Positions 1 through 10,009 of a stretch of DNA of 64,000 bases are shown here, in pieces. The DNA is from JBFHFS01 sp041583495. GTDB lineage: Bacteria > Bacteroidota > Bacteroidia > Bacteroidales > Marinilabiliaceae. The stretch covers positions 1-64,000 of the forward strand of contig JBFHFS010000015.1 of the NCBI GenBank assembly GCA_041583495.1, written 5' to 3'. The translations under genes and the position numbers were made by a program. Positions within the stretch are counted from its first letter, which is position 1, and the number at the start of each line of letters is the position of its first letter. Below the pieces are notes generated by a model. That model was given only the letters and a program-made list of their open reading frames with translations, ran no database searches and was not told the origin of the DNA.

Positions 1-3
1 ACC

Positions 4-621
4 ATGACCACAAAACTTCAGGACCTTACGGATAAAATCTACCAGGAGGGGGTCCAGAAAGCCCGGGAGGAGGCCGAAACAATCATTAAGGAGGCCCGCG
101 AAAAGGCTGCCGAAATTGATGAGACGGCTCGAAAAAAAGCTGAGCAAACCATCGCCGAGGCCGAAAAAAAAGCTGAGGAGATTAAACGACATGTGGAGGC
201 TGAAATGAAGATGGCGCTCGACCAGTCGGTGGCTGCTCTCAAACAGAACATCTCGGGGCTGATTACCATGGAGGCTATTCAACCGGCTATGAAAGAGCTC
301 TTTGCCGACAAGAAGTATCTTGGCGCATTGGTGGTTCGTGTGATTGACGGATGGATTAAAAAAGAGAGCCTCGACCTGGCTTTGATCCTGCCCGAGGCCG
401 ATCGCAGTGAGATGGAGAACGTCTTTAAAAACCAGCTGGCCCACCACCTTAACAAAGGCCTTCAGTTGTCCTTCTCGGGCGATGTAAAAGCGGGCTTTAA
501 GGTAGGTCCCGCTGATGGAAGTTATGTGATCAGCTTCACCGAACAGGATTTTATCAATTTCTTTAAAGCTTACCTGCGCCCTAAAACCAATCAACTGCTG
601 TTCGAATCCGAAGCGAAATAG
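4..621 (+). CDS. atpE: V-type ATP synthase subunit E
   Basis: Peripheral-stalk subunit of the V/A-type ATPase, linking the A3B3 head to membrane subunit I. The 205-residue product has a long charged, Ala/Glu/Lys-rich helix over residues 10-85, typical of the E-subunit coiled coil, followed by a globular C-terminal half that contacts the head. It is the first gene of an operon E-DUF2764-A-B-D-I-K and is followed after only two bases by the DUF2764 gene. The ATG lies four bases into the window, so the promoter is outside. The length is normal for the family. Assignment rests on the coiled-coil pattern and operon position. Confidence 0.9.
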   Translation: MTTKLQDLTDKIYQEGVQKAREEAETIIKEAREKAAEIDETARKKAEQTIAEAEKKAEEIKRHVEAEMKMALDQSVAALKQNISGLITMEAIQPAMKELFADKKYLGALVVRVIDGWIKKESLDLALILPEADRSEMENVFKNQLAHHLNKGLQLSFSGDVKAGFKVGPADGSYVISFTEQDFINFFKAYLRPKTNQLLFESEAK

Positions 622-623
622 AG

Positions 624-1487
624 ATGTCAAGAAATTACTATTATCTTATTGCCGGATTACCCGATCTTGTTCCTGAGGAGAAGAAAATGACTTTCTCTTC
701 GGTGCAGTTTAAGGAGCTGTTGCGCGAAGAGCTTTCCAATAGCGATAATCAGTTGGTGCATCTATTCTTTCTGCCTTTTGATCATCAGAACCTGCTTAAC
801 CTCTTTTTTAAGATAGAGAATGGTTGGGATGAGAGAGGAAACTATGCCCTGGAAGATCTGGAGCCCCTGGTGGACAGGAAAACACTCGACAGTATTGATC
901 TTTCTTCCTATCCTTCTTATCTGGGCCAATTTGTTTTAACCCTGCACAGTGAAGAGGGCCCTGAAAACCGACCGGATGCAGAACGACTGATCACTCAGGC
1001 CTATTATGATTATCTGGATGCGTCTTCCAATCAGGGGGTTAGGGCGATTTCGCAGTACCAGCGTAATGTAGGTAATGTGATGGCTGCCCTCAATGCCCGG
1101 AAGCATCAGATAGACCCCGAAACGATTCTGGTGGGTAGTGGTGAGGTGATCGAGAGTCTCCGTAAGAGCCGTGCTCGTGATTTTGGCCTCTCCTCCGAGG
1201 TGGATTATATCGAAGATCTGGTCCAGATTTTTGAGACCGATAACCTTAAGGACAGAGAGATGAAGCTGGATATGCACAAATGGGCCTATCTGGAAGAGAT
1301 TACCTTTTTTAACTATTTTACCATCGAAAAAGTGGTGGCGTTTTTGCTAAAACTCTTCATCGTGGAGCGGTGGTTGAATCTCGATCCGACAAAAGGACGG
1401 GAGATGTTCGAAAAACTTTTTGATGAACTGAAGTCGGGCTTTGAATTTCCCGAAGAATATACTTTGACCTATGCAAGAAGAAAATAA
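624..1487 (+). CDS. DUF2764 family protein, V-ATPase associated (possible subunit C counterpart)
   Basis: A 287-residue protein that begins with YYYLIAGLPDL, the signature start of DUF2764, a family found in V-ATPase operons of Bacteroidota, Chlamydiae and Spirochaetes between subunits E and A. It is soluble, mostly alpha-helical and acidic, with no membrane segment. Its 3' end overlaps the start of subunit A by 17 bases, so translation is probably coupled. The operon has no recognisable subunit C, and the position and helical character fit a divergent subunit C (the collar between rotor and membrane). That role is inference; the family membership is secure. Confidence 0.85.
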   Translation: MSRNYYYLIAGLPDLVPEEKKMTFSSVQFKELLREELSNSDNQLVHLFFLPFDHQNLLNLFFKIENGWDERGNYALEDLEPLVDRKTLDSIDLSSYPSYLGQFVLTLHSEEGPENRPDAERLITQAYYDYLDASSNQGVRAISQYQRNVGNVMAALNARKHQIDPETILVGSGEVIESLRKSRARDFGLSSEVDYIEDLVQIFETDNLKDREMKLDMHKWAYLEEITFFNYFTIEKVVAFLLKLFIVERWLNLDPTKGREMFEKLFDELKSGFEFPEEYTLTYARRK

Positions 1488-3249
1488 AACAACCGGCAAA
1501 GTGGCCGGCATTATTGCCAACCTGGTGATCGTTGAAGTAAACGGGCCGGTAGCCCAGAATGAAATTTGCTTCATCTCCCATAGGGAAGAGCGCCTGATGG
1601 CCGAAGTCATTAAAGTGACCGGCAAGCAGACCTTTGTGCAGGTGTTCGAAAGCACCCGTGGCTTGCGCCCTGGCAGCGATGTGATATTCGAAGGGCACAT
1701 GCTCGAGGTGACACTGGGACCTGGTATCTTGTCGCGTAACTACGATGGTCTCCAAAACGATCTCGATAAGATGGAGGGTGTTTTTCTCACACGTGGGGAA
1801 TACACCGATCCTTTGAACCGGGATGTGGAATGGGACTTTAAGCCCCTTGCCGCAAAGGGCGATGAGGTGGTTGCCGGCGATTGGCTGGGTGAAGTGCAGG
1901 AGAATGGCATGCCTCATAAGATCATGGTTCCCTTTAAGTTGAAGGGATCTTTTACCGTGAAGAGCCTGGTGGGCGAAGGCGCCTATAAGGTGGATGATGA
2001 AATTGCCGTAATTACCAACGCCGATGGAGAGGAGATAAAGGTGACCATGGTTCAAAAGTGGCCGGTGAAGATGGCCATCAGCGCCTTCAAAGAAAAACCA
2101 CGCCCCTTTAAACTTCTGGAAACCGGGGTGAGATGTATGGATACCCTCAACCCCATTACCGAAGGGGGAACCGGCTTTATTCCCGGCGCCTTTGGAACGG
2201 GCAAGACGGTGTTGCAGCATGCCATCTCCAAACAGGCCGAAGCCGACATCGTGATTATTGCTGCTTGCGGAGAACGGGCCAACGAGGTCGTGGAGATCTT
2301 CAAGGAATTCCCCGAGTTGGAAGATCCCCGTACAGGCAAGAAGCTTATTGAACGGACTACCATTATTGCCAATACCTCCAATATGCCCGTGGCCGCACGC
2401 GAAGCCTCGGTATATACTGCCATGACCCTCGGCGAGTACTATCGCTCCATGGGGCTTAGGGTTTTGCTGATGGCCGACTCAACCTCCCGATGGGCGCAGG
2501 CCCTGCGTGAGATGTCGAACCGGCTGGAAGAGCTGCCCGGGCCGGATGCTTATCCGATGGACCTCTCTTCTATCATTTCCAATTTCTATTCCCGGGCCGG
2601 TTTTGTTTATCTTAACAACGGGAAAACCGGTTCCATCACCTTTATTGGTACTGTATCGCCCGCAGGTGGAAACCTTAAAGAGCCGGTAACCGAAGGAACC
2701 CGCAAGGTAGCCCGCTGTTTCTATGGCTTGTCCCAGGGACGTGCCGACGGGAAACGTTATCCCGCCGTGGATCCTATTGAGAGCTATTCCAAATATCTGG
2801 AATATCCCGAAGTGCAAAAGTCACTGGAGGAGAGAATGGGCGAACAATGGCTCGATAATGTGATAAAAACAAAAGATATTCTGCTGGCAGGAAAAGAGAC
2901 CATGGAGCAGATTAATATCCTGGGGGACGATGGGGTACCCATCGATTTTCACAATCGCTTCTGGAAGGCCGAACTTATAGATTTTGTGATTCTTCAGCAG
3001 GATGCCTTCGATGATATTGATGCTTCCACCCCCATGGAACGACAAAGGTATATGCTCGAAAAAGTGTTGGAAGTGGCTGATACCGGATTCGAATTTGATA
3101 ACTTTGAGGAAGTAGGGACTTTCTTTAAGCGCATTATCAACCAGTTTAAACAGATGAACTATTCAGAGTTTAATTCCGATAAGTTTAAGGGCTATGAAAC
3201 AGAGCTGGCCACTATCCTGGAAGAGAGAATGGTTAAGGAAGCTGTTTAA
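1471..3249 (+). CDS. atpA: V-type ATP synthase subunit A (catalytic)
   Basis: Catalytic nucleotide-binding subunit of the V-ATPase head (592 residues, normal length). The Walker A loop GAFGTGKT lies near residue 240 and is followed by the conserved ACGERANEV stretch; the Walker B-like LLMADSTSRW is near residue 335. The insertion of about 90 residues between the N-terminal barrel and the P-loop, which distinguishes V/A-type A subunits from F-type beta, is present. The start at 1471 lies inside the end of the DUF2764 gene. ATP hydrolysis here would drive ion export, or the reverse would make ATP from an ion gradient. Confidence 0.97.
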   Translation: MQEENKTTGKVAGIIANLVIVEVNGPVAQNEICFISHREERLMAEVIKVTGKQTFVQVFESTRGLRPGSDVIFEGHMLEVTLGPGILSRNYDGLQNDLDKMEGVFLTRGEYTDPLNRDVEWDFKPLAAKGDEVVAGDWLGEVQENGMPHKIMVPFKLKGSFTVKSLVGEGAYKVDDEIAVITNADGEEIKVTMVQKWPVKMAISAFKEKPRPFKLLETGVRCMDTLNPITEGGTGFIPGAFGTGKTVLQHAISKQAEADIVIIAACGERANEVVEIFKEFPELEDPRTGKKLIERTTIIANTSNMPVAAREASVYTAMTLGEYYRSMGLRVLLMADSTSRWAQALREMSNRLEELPGPDAYPMDLSSIISNFYSRAGFVYLNNGKTGSITFIGTVSPAGGNLKEPVTEGTRKVARCFYGLSQGRADGKRYPAVDPIESYSKYLEYPEVQKSLEERMGEQWLDNVIKTKDILLAGKETMEQINILGDDGVPIDFHNRFWKAELIDFVILQQDAFDDIDASTPMERQRYMLEKVLEVADTGFEFDNFEEVGTFFKRIINQFKQMNYSEFNSDKFKGYETELATILEERMVKEAV

Positions 3250-3285
3250 TATTTTTTATTGCTTTGAAAATAAGATAAAATCAAC

Positions 3286-4605
3286 ATGGAAAGTCAGGCA
3301 TTTCAAAAGGTCTATACCAAACTAACAAATATCACAAAAGCTACTGTAGCCCTCACTGCTAAAGATGTGGGTTATGATGAGATGGCGGTGGTTAGCGGGC
3401 GAAAAGCCCAGGTTGTGAAGATTGTGGGCGATCAGGTTGTTCTTCAGGTCTTCTCGGGTACCGAAGGCATCCCCACCAATGCGGAAGTCACCTTTCTGGG
3501 AACCCCGCCGCAGCTGAAGGTCAGTAGCCAACTGGCAGGCCGTTTCTTCAATGCTTTTGGTGAACCCATCGACGGGGGACCCGAAATCGAAGGGGAGATC
3601 CGTGAGATTGGCGGACCCTCAGTGAACCCTGTACGCCGTGAACAACCCTCCCAGCTCATCGCCACGGGTATTGCCGGGATCGATCTCAACAACAGTCTGG
3701 TGTCGGGTCAAAAGATCCCTTTCTTTGCCGACCCCGATCAGCCCTATAACCAGGTGATGGCCAATGTGGCCCTTCGTGCCAAGGCCGACAAGATCATCCT
3801 GGGGGGAATGGGACTTACCAACGACGATTACCTGTTCTTTAAGCAGGTCTTTGATAACGCCGGGGCCCTCGACCGCATCGTGAGTTTTGTGAATACCACC
3901 GAAAACCCTCCTGTGGAGCGTCTGTTGGTGCCTGATATGGCCCTTACAGCAGCCGAATATTTTGCCGTAGACCATAATGAGAGTGTGCTGGTTTTGCTCA
4001 CCGATATGACCCTTTATGCCGATGCCCTGAGTATCGTCTCCAACCGGATGGACCAGATCCCTTCTAAAGACAGTATGCCCGGTTCGCTCTACTCCGACCT
4101 GGCAAGAATCTATGAGAAGGCAGTGCAGTTTCCTTCCGGCGGTTCCATCACCATCGTGGCGGTTACCACCCTCTCGGGCGGGGATATCACCCATGCCATT
4201 CCCGATAATACGGGATACATCACCGAGGGCCAGTTGTTCCTGCGCCGCGATACCGACATCGGAAAAGTTATTGTTGACCCCTTCAGGTCCCTCTCACGAT
4301 TGAAGCAGTTGGTGATTGGCAAGCAAACCCGCGAAGATCACCCCCAGGTGATGAACGCCGCCGTTCGCCTCTATGCCGATGCCGCCAATGCGCATACCAA
4401 GCGGGACAATGGATTTGATTTGACCGACTATGACGAGCGCACCCTTGAATTTGCAGAAGCCTATTCCAATAAGTTGCTGGCCATCGATGTGAATGTGAAC
4501 ACCGATGAGATGCTCAATATTGGCTGGAGCCTTTTTGGAGAGCACTTCTCCCAGGCCGAGGTGGGAATTAAAAAAGAATTGGTAGACAAGTATTGGAAAG
4601 CGTAA
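3286..4605 (+). CDS. atpB: V-type ATP synthase subunit B (regulatory)
   Basis: Non-catalytic nucleotide-binding subunit of the V-ATPase hexamer, 439 residues. It has an N-terminal beta-barrel (residues 1-80), a central RecA-like fold without a canonical P-loop, as expected for B, and the conserved SMPGSLYSDLARIYE and VTTLSGGDITHAIPD segments. It starts 36 bases after subunit A and is followed by subunit D after 42 bases. The length and sequence are typical for bacterial V/A-type B subunits. Confidence 0.97.
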   Translation: MESQAFQKVYTKLTNITKATVALTAKDVGYDEMAVVSGRKAQVVKIVGDQVVLQVFSGTEGIPTNAEVTFLGTPPQLKVSSQLAGRFFNAFGEPIDGGPEIEGEIREIGGPSVNPVRREQPSQLIATGIAGIDLNNSLVSGQKIPFFADPDQPYNQVMANVALRAKADKIILGGMGLTNDDYLFFKQVFDNAGALDRIVSFVNTTENPPVERLLVPDMALTAAEYFAVDHNESVLVLLTDMTLYADALSIVSNRMDQIPSKDSMPGSLYSDLARIYEKAVQFPSGGSITIVAVTTLSGGDITHAIPDNTGYITEGQLFLRRDTDIGKVIVDPFRSLSRLKQLVIGKQTREDHPQVMNAAVRLYADAANAHTKRDNGFDLTDYDERTLEFAEAYSNKLLAIDVNVNTDEMLNIGWSLFGEHFSQAEVGIKKELVDKYWKA

Positions 4606-4647
4606 TCCACAGTGGGATTGGAAATGTTTTTATAATAAATATTTAGT

Positions 4648-5247
4648 GTGGCTATAAAATTTCAATATAATAAATCTTCGCAGCAGCTACTGGTTAAGCA
4701 GTTGAGTATTCGTGAGCGTGCACTGCCCTCGCTTAAAAACAAAGAGTCGGCGCTGCGTGCGGAAGTGAAAAGAGCCAGGTATAGAGCCGATGAGTTGGAG
4801 GAGGCCATGACCAGGGAACAGGGCCTTTACAACGATATGATGCGTTTGTGGAGCGAGTTTGATTCATCGCTGGTGCGCATCAGCCGGGTGAATCTGACTT
4901 CCAAAAAAATTGCCGGTGTACCTACCCCTGTGTTGAACGAGGTGGAATTTGAGGTGACCGATTACAATCTGTTTAACCGGCCCTCATGGTTTCCCGATGG
5001 AATCGCTATTCTAAAGAAACTCGCGGAAATCGCCATCGAGCGTGAAGTGTTTATCCGTAAGATGGAGCTGTTGGATTATGCCCGCAAAAAAACTACCCAA
5101 AAGGTCAATCTGTACGAGAAGGTGCAAATCCCGGGTTACCAGGATGCCATTCGAAAGATTAAGCGTTTCCTGGAAGATGAGGAAAATCTTTCCAAGTCGG
5201 CTCAGAAGATAGTCAAAAGCAGGCAACAAAAAATGTTGGCGTCATGA
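4648..5247 (+). CDS. atpD: V-type ATP synthase subunit D (central stalk)
   Basis: Central rotor shaft of the V-ATPase, 199 residues. The start is GTG at 4648: there is no ATG that would keep the conserved N-terminal FQYNKSSQQLLVKQ helix. The protein is two long antiparallel helices (residues 10-75 and 125-195) with a short middle domain, the hallmark of subunit D. Its last bases overlap the start of subunit I (ATGA, 5244-5247), indicating translational coupling. Subunit F, which normally caps D, is not encoded in the operon. Confidence 0.93.
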   Translation: MAIKFQYNKSSQQLLVKQLSIRERALPSLKNKESALRAEVKRARYRADELEEAMTREQGLYNDMMRLWSEFDSSLVRISRVNLTSKKIAGVPTPVLNEVEFEVTDYNLFNRPSWFPDGIAILKKLAEIAIEREVFIRKMELLDYARKKTTQKVNLYEKVQIPGYQDAIRKIKRFLEDEENLSKSAQKIVKSRQQKMLAS

Positions 5248-7067
5248 TAGTAAACATGTTTAAATACTCGTTTCTGGTTTTCCATGCCGACTATGTCCGC
5301 TTCCTGGAGCATCTTAAGGATTTAGGAGTGGCCCATATTGTGGAGGTCCAGGATGAGCCCACTGCTGAGATGCTGGATATCTATCGCACAATTAGCGAAC
5401 TGTCCAAAACACAAAAAGCATTGGATGCCAGGCGAAAAGGCGGTTCTGTTCCGGATAAGCCTCTGGCCGAAACCTCCGGGGAACAACTGGCCCGGCGTAT
5501 CCGGGCAATTGACGTGGAACTGGAGCAGTTAAATCATAGACTGGCCTCCCTTGCCAAGGATGAGAAGAGCGTGGAACCCTGGGGCAACTTTTCGCTCGCG
5601 AGCATCGAACGGCTCGAGGAAGCCGGGGTGGATCTTAGGTTTCTGGTGTGTCCCACCCGCAAATATGAAGCAGCCTGGGAGGAGAAATACCCCATCCATG
5701 TGATCTCCGATGTGGCGGGATACCGTTATTTTATCCTGCTTACCAGAGGTGAAGAGACCGACTTTTTATCCGAAATGCCGATGGTTGATGAGGTGAGTCC
5801 CCCCGCCTCTGAACTGGCCCAGTTAAGGAAGGAGATCGGTCGCTGTAAAACTGAGATCGAAGCTCTCGAACAGGAACTTAACCTAATTGCCTTCAAAGGC
5901 ACCGAGGCGCTGCAAGCCTACAAAGCAAGTGTGGAGGATCGGCTGGCCGATAAAAATGTTGTACACCAAACCCGCGAAGCGGTCGAGGGTACTGTGCGCC
6001 TGGTGGAAGCCTGGGTACCACAGGTTAAGACACAGGAACTGGAAGAATGGACCGGTTCAAGAAATATCTACTATCTCAAATCGGAAGCTTCCGAAGAGGA
6101 CAAACCGCCCATTCTGTTAAAGAATAACCGCTATGCCCGCTTGTTCGAGCCGGTGGGTAAGCTCTTTTCCCTACCCGCCTATGTAGAGCTGGATCTAACG
6201 CCCTTCTTTGCGCCGTTTTTCATGATGTTTTTTGGTTTTTGTCTGGGTGATGCGGGTTACGGGCTCTTGTTTGTAATCGGCGCCGGGATCTATAAATATA
6301 AGGCCAGGCCTGAGATGAAGCCCGTGATGTCGCTCATTCAGTGGCTGGGACTGGCTACGGTTATCTTTGGTGTTTTAACGGGGACCTTTTTTGGCGTACA
6401 GCTTGCCAAGACCCCCATCCCCTTTCTTTCGGGGGTGCGGGAGATGTTCCTGGATAATGATCAAATGTTTAACCTGGCACTAATCTTTGGCGGGATTCAA
6501 ATTCTGTTTGGGATGGTGCTGAAGGGGGTAAGTCAAATCAAGCGGCTGGGCTTTGCTCATTCCTTGTCTACCTGGGGTTGGTTTTTGCTCATTGTCTCTA
6601 CGGGCGTCTTTTATCTTCTGGATAAGAGCAATCCGGAGGCCGGATATTTTGGTGGCCTCCTGCACATGGTGTTCCTGGGCCTGTCGGTTTTGGGGATATT
6701 CATCTTTAACCATCCCAAGCGCAATGTGTTTGTTAATGTGGGTTTGGGTTTATGGGATACCTACAACACCGTGACCGGAGTAATCGGCGATTTGCTCTCA
6801 TACATCCGGTTATTTGCCCTGGGCCTTTCCAGTGCTATTTTGGGGCTGGTTTTTAATCAGCTGGCCTTCGATATGAGTCCCGATCTGCCTGTGGCGAGGC
6901 ATATCGTGATTTTAATAATCCTACTTATAGGACATGGCATCAATATCTTTATGTCGGGACTGGGTTCTTTTGTGCACCCCTTGCGTCTTACCTTTGTGGA
7001 ATTTTATAAAAACGCCGGCTTTATTGGCGGTGGAAAAGAGTATAAACCTTTTCAGAGAGTACAATAG
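5244..7067 (+). CDS. atpI: V-type ATP synthase subunit I (membrane stator)
   Basis: Membrane-embedded stator that forms the ion half-channels and anchors the peripheral stalk; equivalent to archaeal/yeast subunit a. The 607-residue protein has a cytosolic N-terminal half (1-310) with coiled-coil stretches around residues 85-115 and 190-220, then a C-terminal half with about seven or eight membrane segments. The conserved segment near residue 525 (GDLLSYIRLFALGLS) contains the essential arginine facing the rotor ring. The chosen start overlaps the stop of subunit D; a second ATG at 5256 is possible and changes only four residues. Confidence 0.94.
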   Translation: MIVNMFKYSFLVFHADYVRFLEHLKDLGVAHIVEVQDEPTAEMLDIYRTISELSKTQKALDARRKGGSVPDKPLAETSGEQLARRIRAIDVELEQLNHRLASLAKDEKSVEPWGNFSLASIERLEEAGVDLRFLVCPTRKYEAAWEEKYPIHVISDVAGYRYFILLTRGEETDFLSEMPMVDEVSPPASELAQLRKEIGRCKTEIEALEQELNLIAFKGTEALQAYKASVEDRLADKNVVHQTREAVEGTVRLVEAWVPQVKTQELEEWTGSRNIYYLKSEASEEDKPPILLKNNRYARLFEPVGKLFSLPAYVELDLTPFFAPFFMMFFGFCLGDAGYGLLFVIGAGIYKYKARPEMKPVMSLIQWLGLATVIFGVLTGTFFGVQLAKTPIPFLSGVREMFLDNDQMFNLALIFGGIQILFGMVLKGVSQIKRLGFAHSLSTWGWFLLIVSTGVFYLLDKSNPEAGYFGGLLHMVFLGLSVLGIFIFNHPKRNVFVNVGLGLWDTYNTVTGVIGDLLSYIRLFALGLSSAILGLVFNQLAFDMSPDLPVARHIVILIILLIGHGINIFMSGLGSFVHPLRLTFVEFYKNAGFIGGGKEYKPFQRVQ

Positions 7068-7087
7068 AAATTAATTAATAACTTTAA

Positions 7088-7552
<465 letters not shown>

Positions 7553-7571
7553 TTAACCTTTTTTCTGGCTG

Positions 7572-7604
7572 AGGCGGTTTTCTGATGCGTTCAGATGGCC
7601 GCCT
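7572..7604 (+). repeat. hairpin downstream of V-ATPase operon
   Basis: An inverted repeat with 14-base arms (7572-7585 and 7591-7604; two G-T pairs and one mismatch) and a five-base loop. It has no T-run of its own and stands just before the stronger hairpin at 7624; it may help stabilise the 3' end of the transcript. Confidence 0.5.
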
Positions 7605-7623
7605 GGTGCCTTTCCCATTGTAG

Positions 7624-7661
7624 CGGGGTTACTCTTTGTAAGAGTGGCCCCGTTGTGTTTT
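7624..7661 (+). terminator. intrinsic terminator of the V-ATPase operon
   Basis: A 13-base-pair stem (7624-7636 with 7640-7652, two G-T pairs) with a three-base loop and a following T-rich tract (7653-7661). It lies 72 bases after the subunit K stop. Confidence 0.85.
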
Positions 7662-7882
7662 AACCCGGATGAAGTGTTTTATGAATCGATGGAATGGGAT
7701 TTTTGGCTTTTCGGAAGGTTGTCATACACTTCTGGTTTTACTATCCGTTCTGCCTTGTGCTTTTCTTACCTCCAAAAAAGGGTTGTTTTGTCTTTTGTAA
7801 GACAAATGTATCCCCTTCTAACCATCCTTTTTAAGCGGATTATTTTCAAAAGTATTTTTATGCAGTTCTGAGATAAATGCAC

Positions 7883-7890
7883 TATTTTTG
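7883..7890 (+). promoter_or_regulatory. candidate -7 promoter box for DUF4954 gene
   Basis: TATTTTTG matches the Bacteroidota -7 consensus TAnnTTTG and lies 62 bases before the ATG. No clean TTTG is seen at the expected -33 position, so the call rests on one box. Confidence 0.4.
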
Positions 7891-7952
7891 TTTTTAGAGG
7901 ATTGATTTTGAACTAAATGAATAGAAAGAAAAGTGGACGATAAGATAGATCT

Positions 7953-9959
7953 ATGGGTGATTACAGAGGATTAAAACAGGAGGAGATTGAGGTTCTGGAA
8001 AGGAGAGGGTGTATCTGTGAGGAGTGGAATAAGGTTGAGGTGAAGGAGGGTTTTAGGCCAGAGCGTTTGAGAAATGTCGTTTTTTCGGGCGAGGTAAGGC
8101 TGGGCGTTTTTTCGCGTTCATTTCCCTTTCCGGGTGGAGTTAAAAAGCCATCGGGGCTCTATTCAGCCACCATTCATAACTCCGTGATTCATGACGATGT
8201 TTATATCAGTCATGTGCGGAATCAAATCGCTAATTACATCATTTGCCGAAATGTGGTCGTTGAGAGTGTGGATTCGCTCGTGACCGAAGGGTTTTCCAGT
8301 TTTGGGAATGGGGTGAGAGTGGCTGTTTTAAATGAAACAGGGGGCCGCGAAGTACCCATTTATAATGAGTTGTCGGCTCATACAGCCTACTTGTCTGCTT
8401 TTTACAGGCACCGGCCCGAAATGATTGAGCGGCTCGCGGCCTTGGTGGACGACTACACCCAAAAGGTCGGGTCGAATAGGGGAACCATTAGCGAGGGGGC
8501 TCACCTGGTTAATTGCCGAACCATCCTTAATGTGTGTGTGGGGCCCTCGGCCACTCTGGAGGGCATTTACCGGCTCAATAACGGAACCATTAACAGCTCT
8601 GAAGCGGATCCTTCTTATTTTGGGCCCGGAGTGATTGCCGAAGACTTTATCTGTGCCAGCGGGGCCAATGTTTCGGAAGGAACCCTTGTCTCAAAATGCT
8701 TCATCGGACAGGGTTGTCAGCTGGGAAAGCAATACTCGGCCGAGAATTCCCTATTCTTCGCCAACAGCCAGGGTTTCCATGGAGAGGCCTGTTCGGTGTT
8801 TGGAGGTCCCTATACGGTAACCCATCATAAATCCACCCTGCTGATTGCCGGTTATTTTTCTTTTCTCAATGCCGGGAGTGGCTCCAACCAGAGCAACCAT
8901 ATGTATAAACTGGGGCCAATACACCAGGGGGTTGTGGAACGGGGCAGCAAGACCACCAGCGACTCTTATCTGTTGTGGCCTGCGAAAATTGGGGCTTTCT
9001 CGTTGGTGATGGGGCGTCATTACCGCAATCCCGACACCTCCGATTTGCCCTTCTCGTATCTTATCGAAAATAGGGATGAGAGTTATCTGGCTCCGGGGGT
9101 CAACCTTCGCAGTGTAGGCACTATGCGCGATGCCCGTAAATGGCCCCAGCGGGATCGCCGTAAGGATATAAAAAAACTCGATTTTATTCTTTTTAACCTA
9201 TTGAGTCCCTATACCGTTCAAAAGATGGTGCGTGGGATGCAGCTGCTTCGAAAGCTGAAGGAGACCTCGGGGTTTACTTCCGACTATTACATGTACAACA
9301 ATGTGAAGATGACCCATGAATCCCTGGAGCGGGGTATTCTTATGTATCGGATTGGAATTGTCAAGTTTTTGGGAAATGGATTGCTCAAGCGACTGGAATT
9401 GAGCTCTTTCTCCGATATGCAGGGGGTGCGGACCACGCTCGCGGCGACCGGATCAATCGGCGCGGGGCCCTGGGTCGATATGGCAGGGTTGTTCGTTCCT
9501 CGTCAAAAGGTGGAGAAGCTGGTTCAGTCCATCGAAAACGGCACCATCCCTTCACTCGATCGGCTTAACGGCATTTATGAGAAATGGTATAACCAATATT
9601 ACGAATGGGTATGGAATTGGTGTGTGCCCGTGTATAAAGAAGTTCTGGACATTGATTTAAACACCATTACGAAGTCCGGGCTCATCCGGCTTATCCGGGA
9701 GTGGAAGGAGGCCGTGCTTTCGCTCGACCAGATGATGTATGAAGATGCCCGCAAAGAATTTACCCTTAAGGTGCGAACCGGGTTTGGGCTGGATGGTGAA
9801 GATGAGGTGCGGAATGTGGATTTCGAACAGGTTCGGGGGGGATTCGAAGACCACCCATCGGTGGGCGATATCCGGAATCATATGGAGAAAAAAAGCCGGC
9901 TTGCCAAAACCATTATTGATCGGTTGAAAACCCTCAATGATGAGAAGGATAGCCTTTAA
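7953..9959 (+). CDS. DUF4954 family protein (hexapeptide-like, Bacteroidota)
   Basis: A 668-residue protein matching DUF4954, a large family nearly confined to Bacteroidota and Spirochaetes. The strongly conserved core is at residues 280-350 (GPYTVTHHKST, NAGSGSNQSNHMYKLGP), preceded by left-handed-helix-like repeats (isoleucine/valine every sixth residue) around residues 60-270 like those of sugar-nucleotide acyltransferases and pyrophosphorylases; the last third is helical. No signal peptide or membrane segment is seen. glmS starts 50 bases downstream on the same strand, suggesting a role near UDP-GlcNAc synthesis. No function has been shown for the family as far as I know; a sugar-related role is inference. 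Confidence 0.85.
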   Translation: MGDYRGLKQEEIEVLERRGCICEEWNKVEVKEGFRPERLRNVVFSGEVRLGVFSRSFPFPGGVKKPSGLYSATIHNSVIHDDVYISHVRNQIANYIICRNVVVESVDSLVTEGFSSFGNGVRVAVLNETGGREVPIYNELSAHTAYLSAFYRHRPEMIERLAALVDDYTQKVGSNRGTISEGAHLVNCRTILNVCVGPSATLEGIYRLNNGTINSSEADPSYFGPGVIAEDFICASGANVSEGTLVSKCFIGQGCQLGKQYSAENSLFFANSQGFHGEACSVFGGPYTVTHHKSTLLIAGYFSFLNAGSGSNQSNHMYKLGPIHQGVVERGSKTTSDSYLLWPAKIGAFSLVMGRHYRNPDTSDLPFSYLIENRDESYLAPGVNLRSVGTMRDARKWPQRDRRKDIKKLDFILFNLLSPYTVQKMVRGMQLLRKLKETSGFTSDYYMYNNVKMTHESLERGILMYRIGIVKFLGNGLLKRLELSSFSDMQGVRTTLAATGSIGAGPWVDMAGLFVPRQKVEKLVQSIENGTIPSLDRLNGIYEKWYNQYYEWVWNWCVPVYKEVLDIDLNTITKSGLIRLIREWKEAVLSLDQMMYEDARKEFTLKVRTGFGLDGEDEVRNVDFEQVRGGFEDHPSVGDIRNHMEKKSRLAKTIIDRLKTLNDEKDSL

Positions 9960-10009
9960 TTGATGCTCTTAAGCTGTATTTTTCAAATTTTGTAAGAAAG
10001 GAATTTATC

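Larger units (their letters stand above)
7553..7952. other. intergenic region without a supported gene
   Basis: These 400 bases hold the two hairpins above and the candidate promoter for the DUF4954 gene. An open frame at 7644-7871 begins inside the terminator stem and has no recognisable protein features, so it is not taken as a gene. Confidence 0.7.

Noticed and set aside
1357..2220. Long open frame on the minus strand opposite the V-ATPase A subunit
   Set aside because: Shadow of a highly conserved gene; His-rich and Leu-rich translation without family features.
7644..7871. Open frame of 75 codons after the V-ATPase operon
   Set aside because: It begins inside the terminator stem, is rich in Phe/Leu/Ser without domain pattern, and overlaps the next gene's upstream region.
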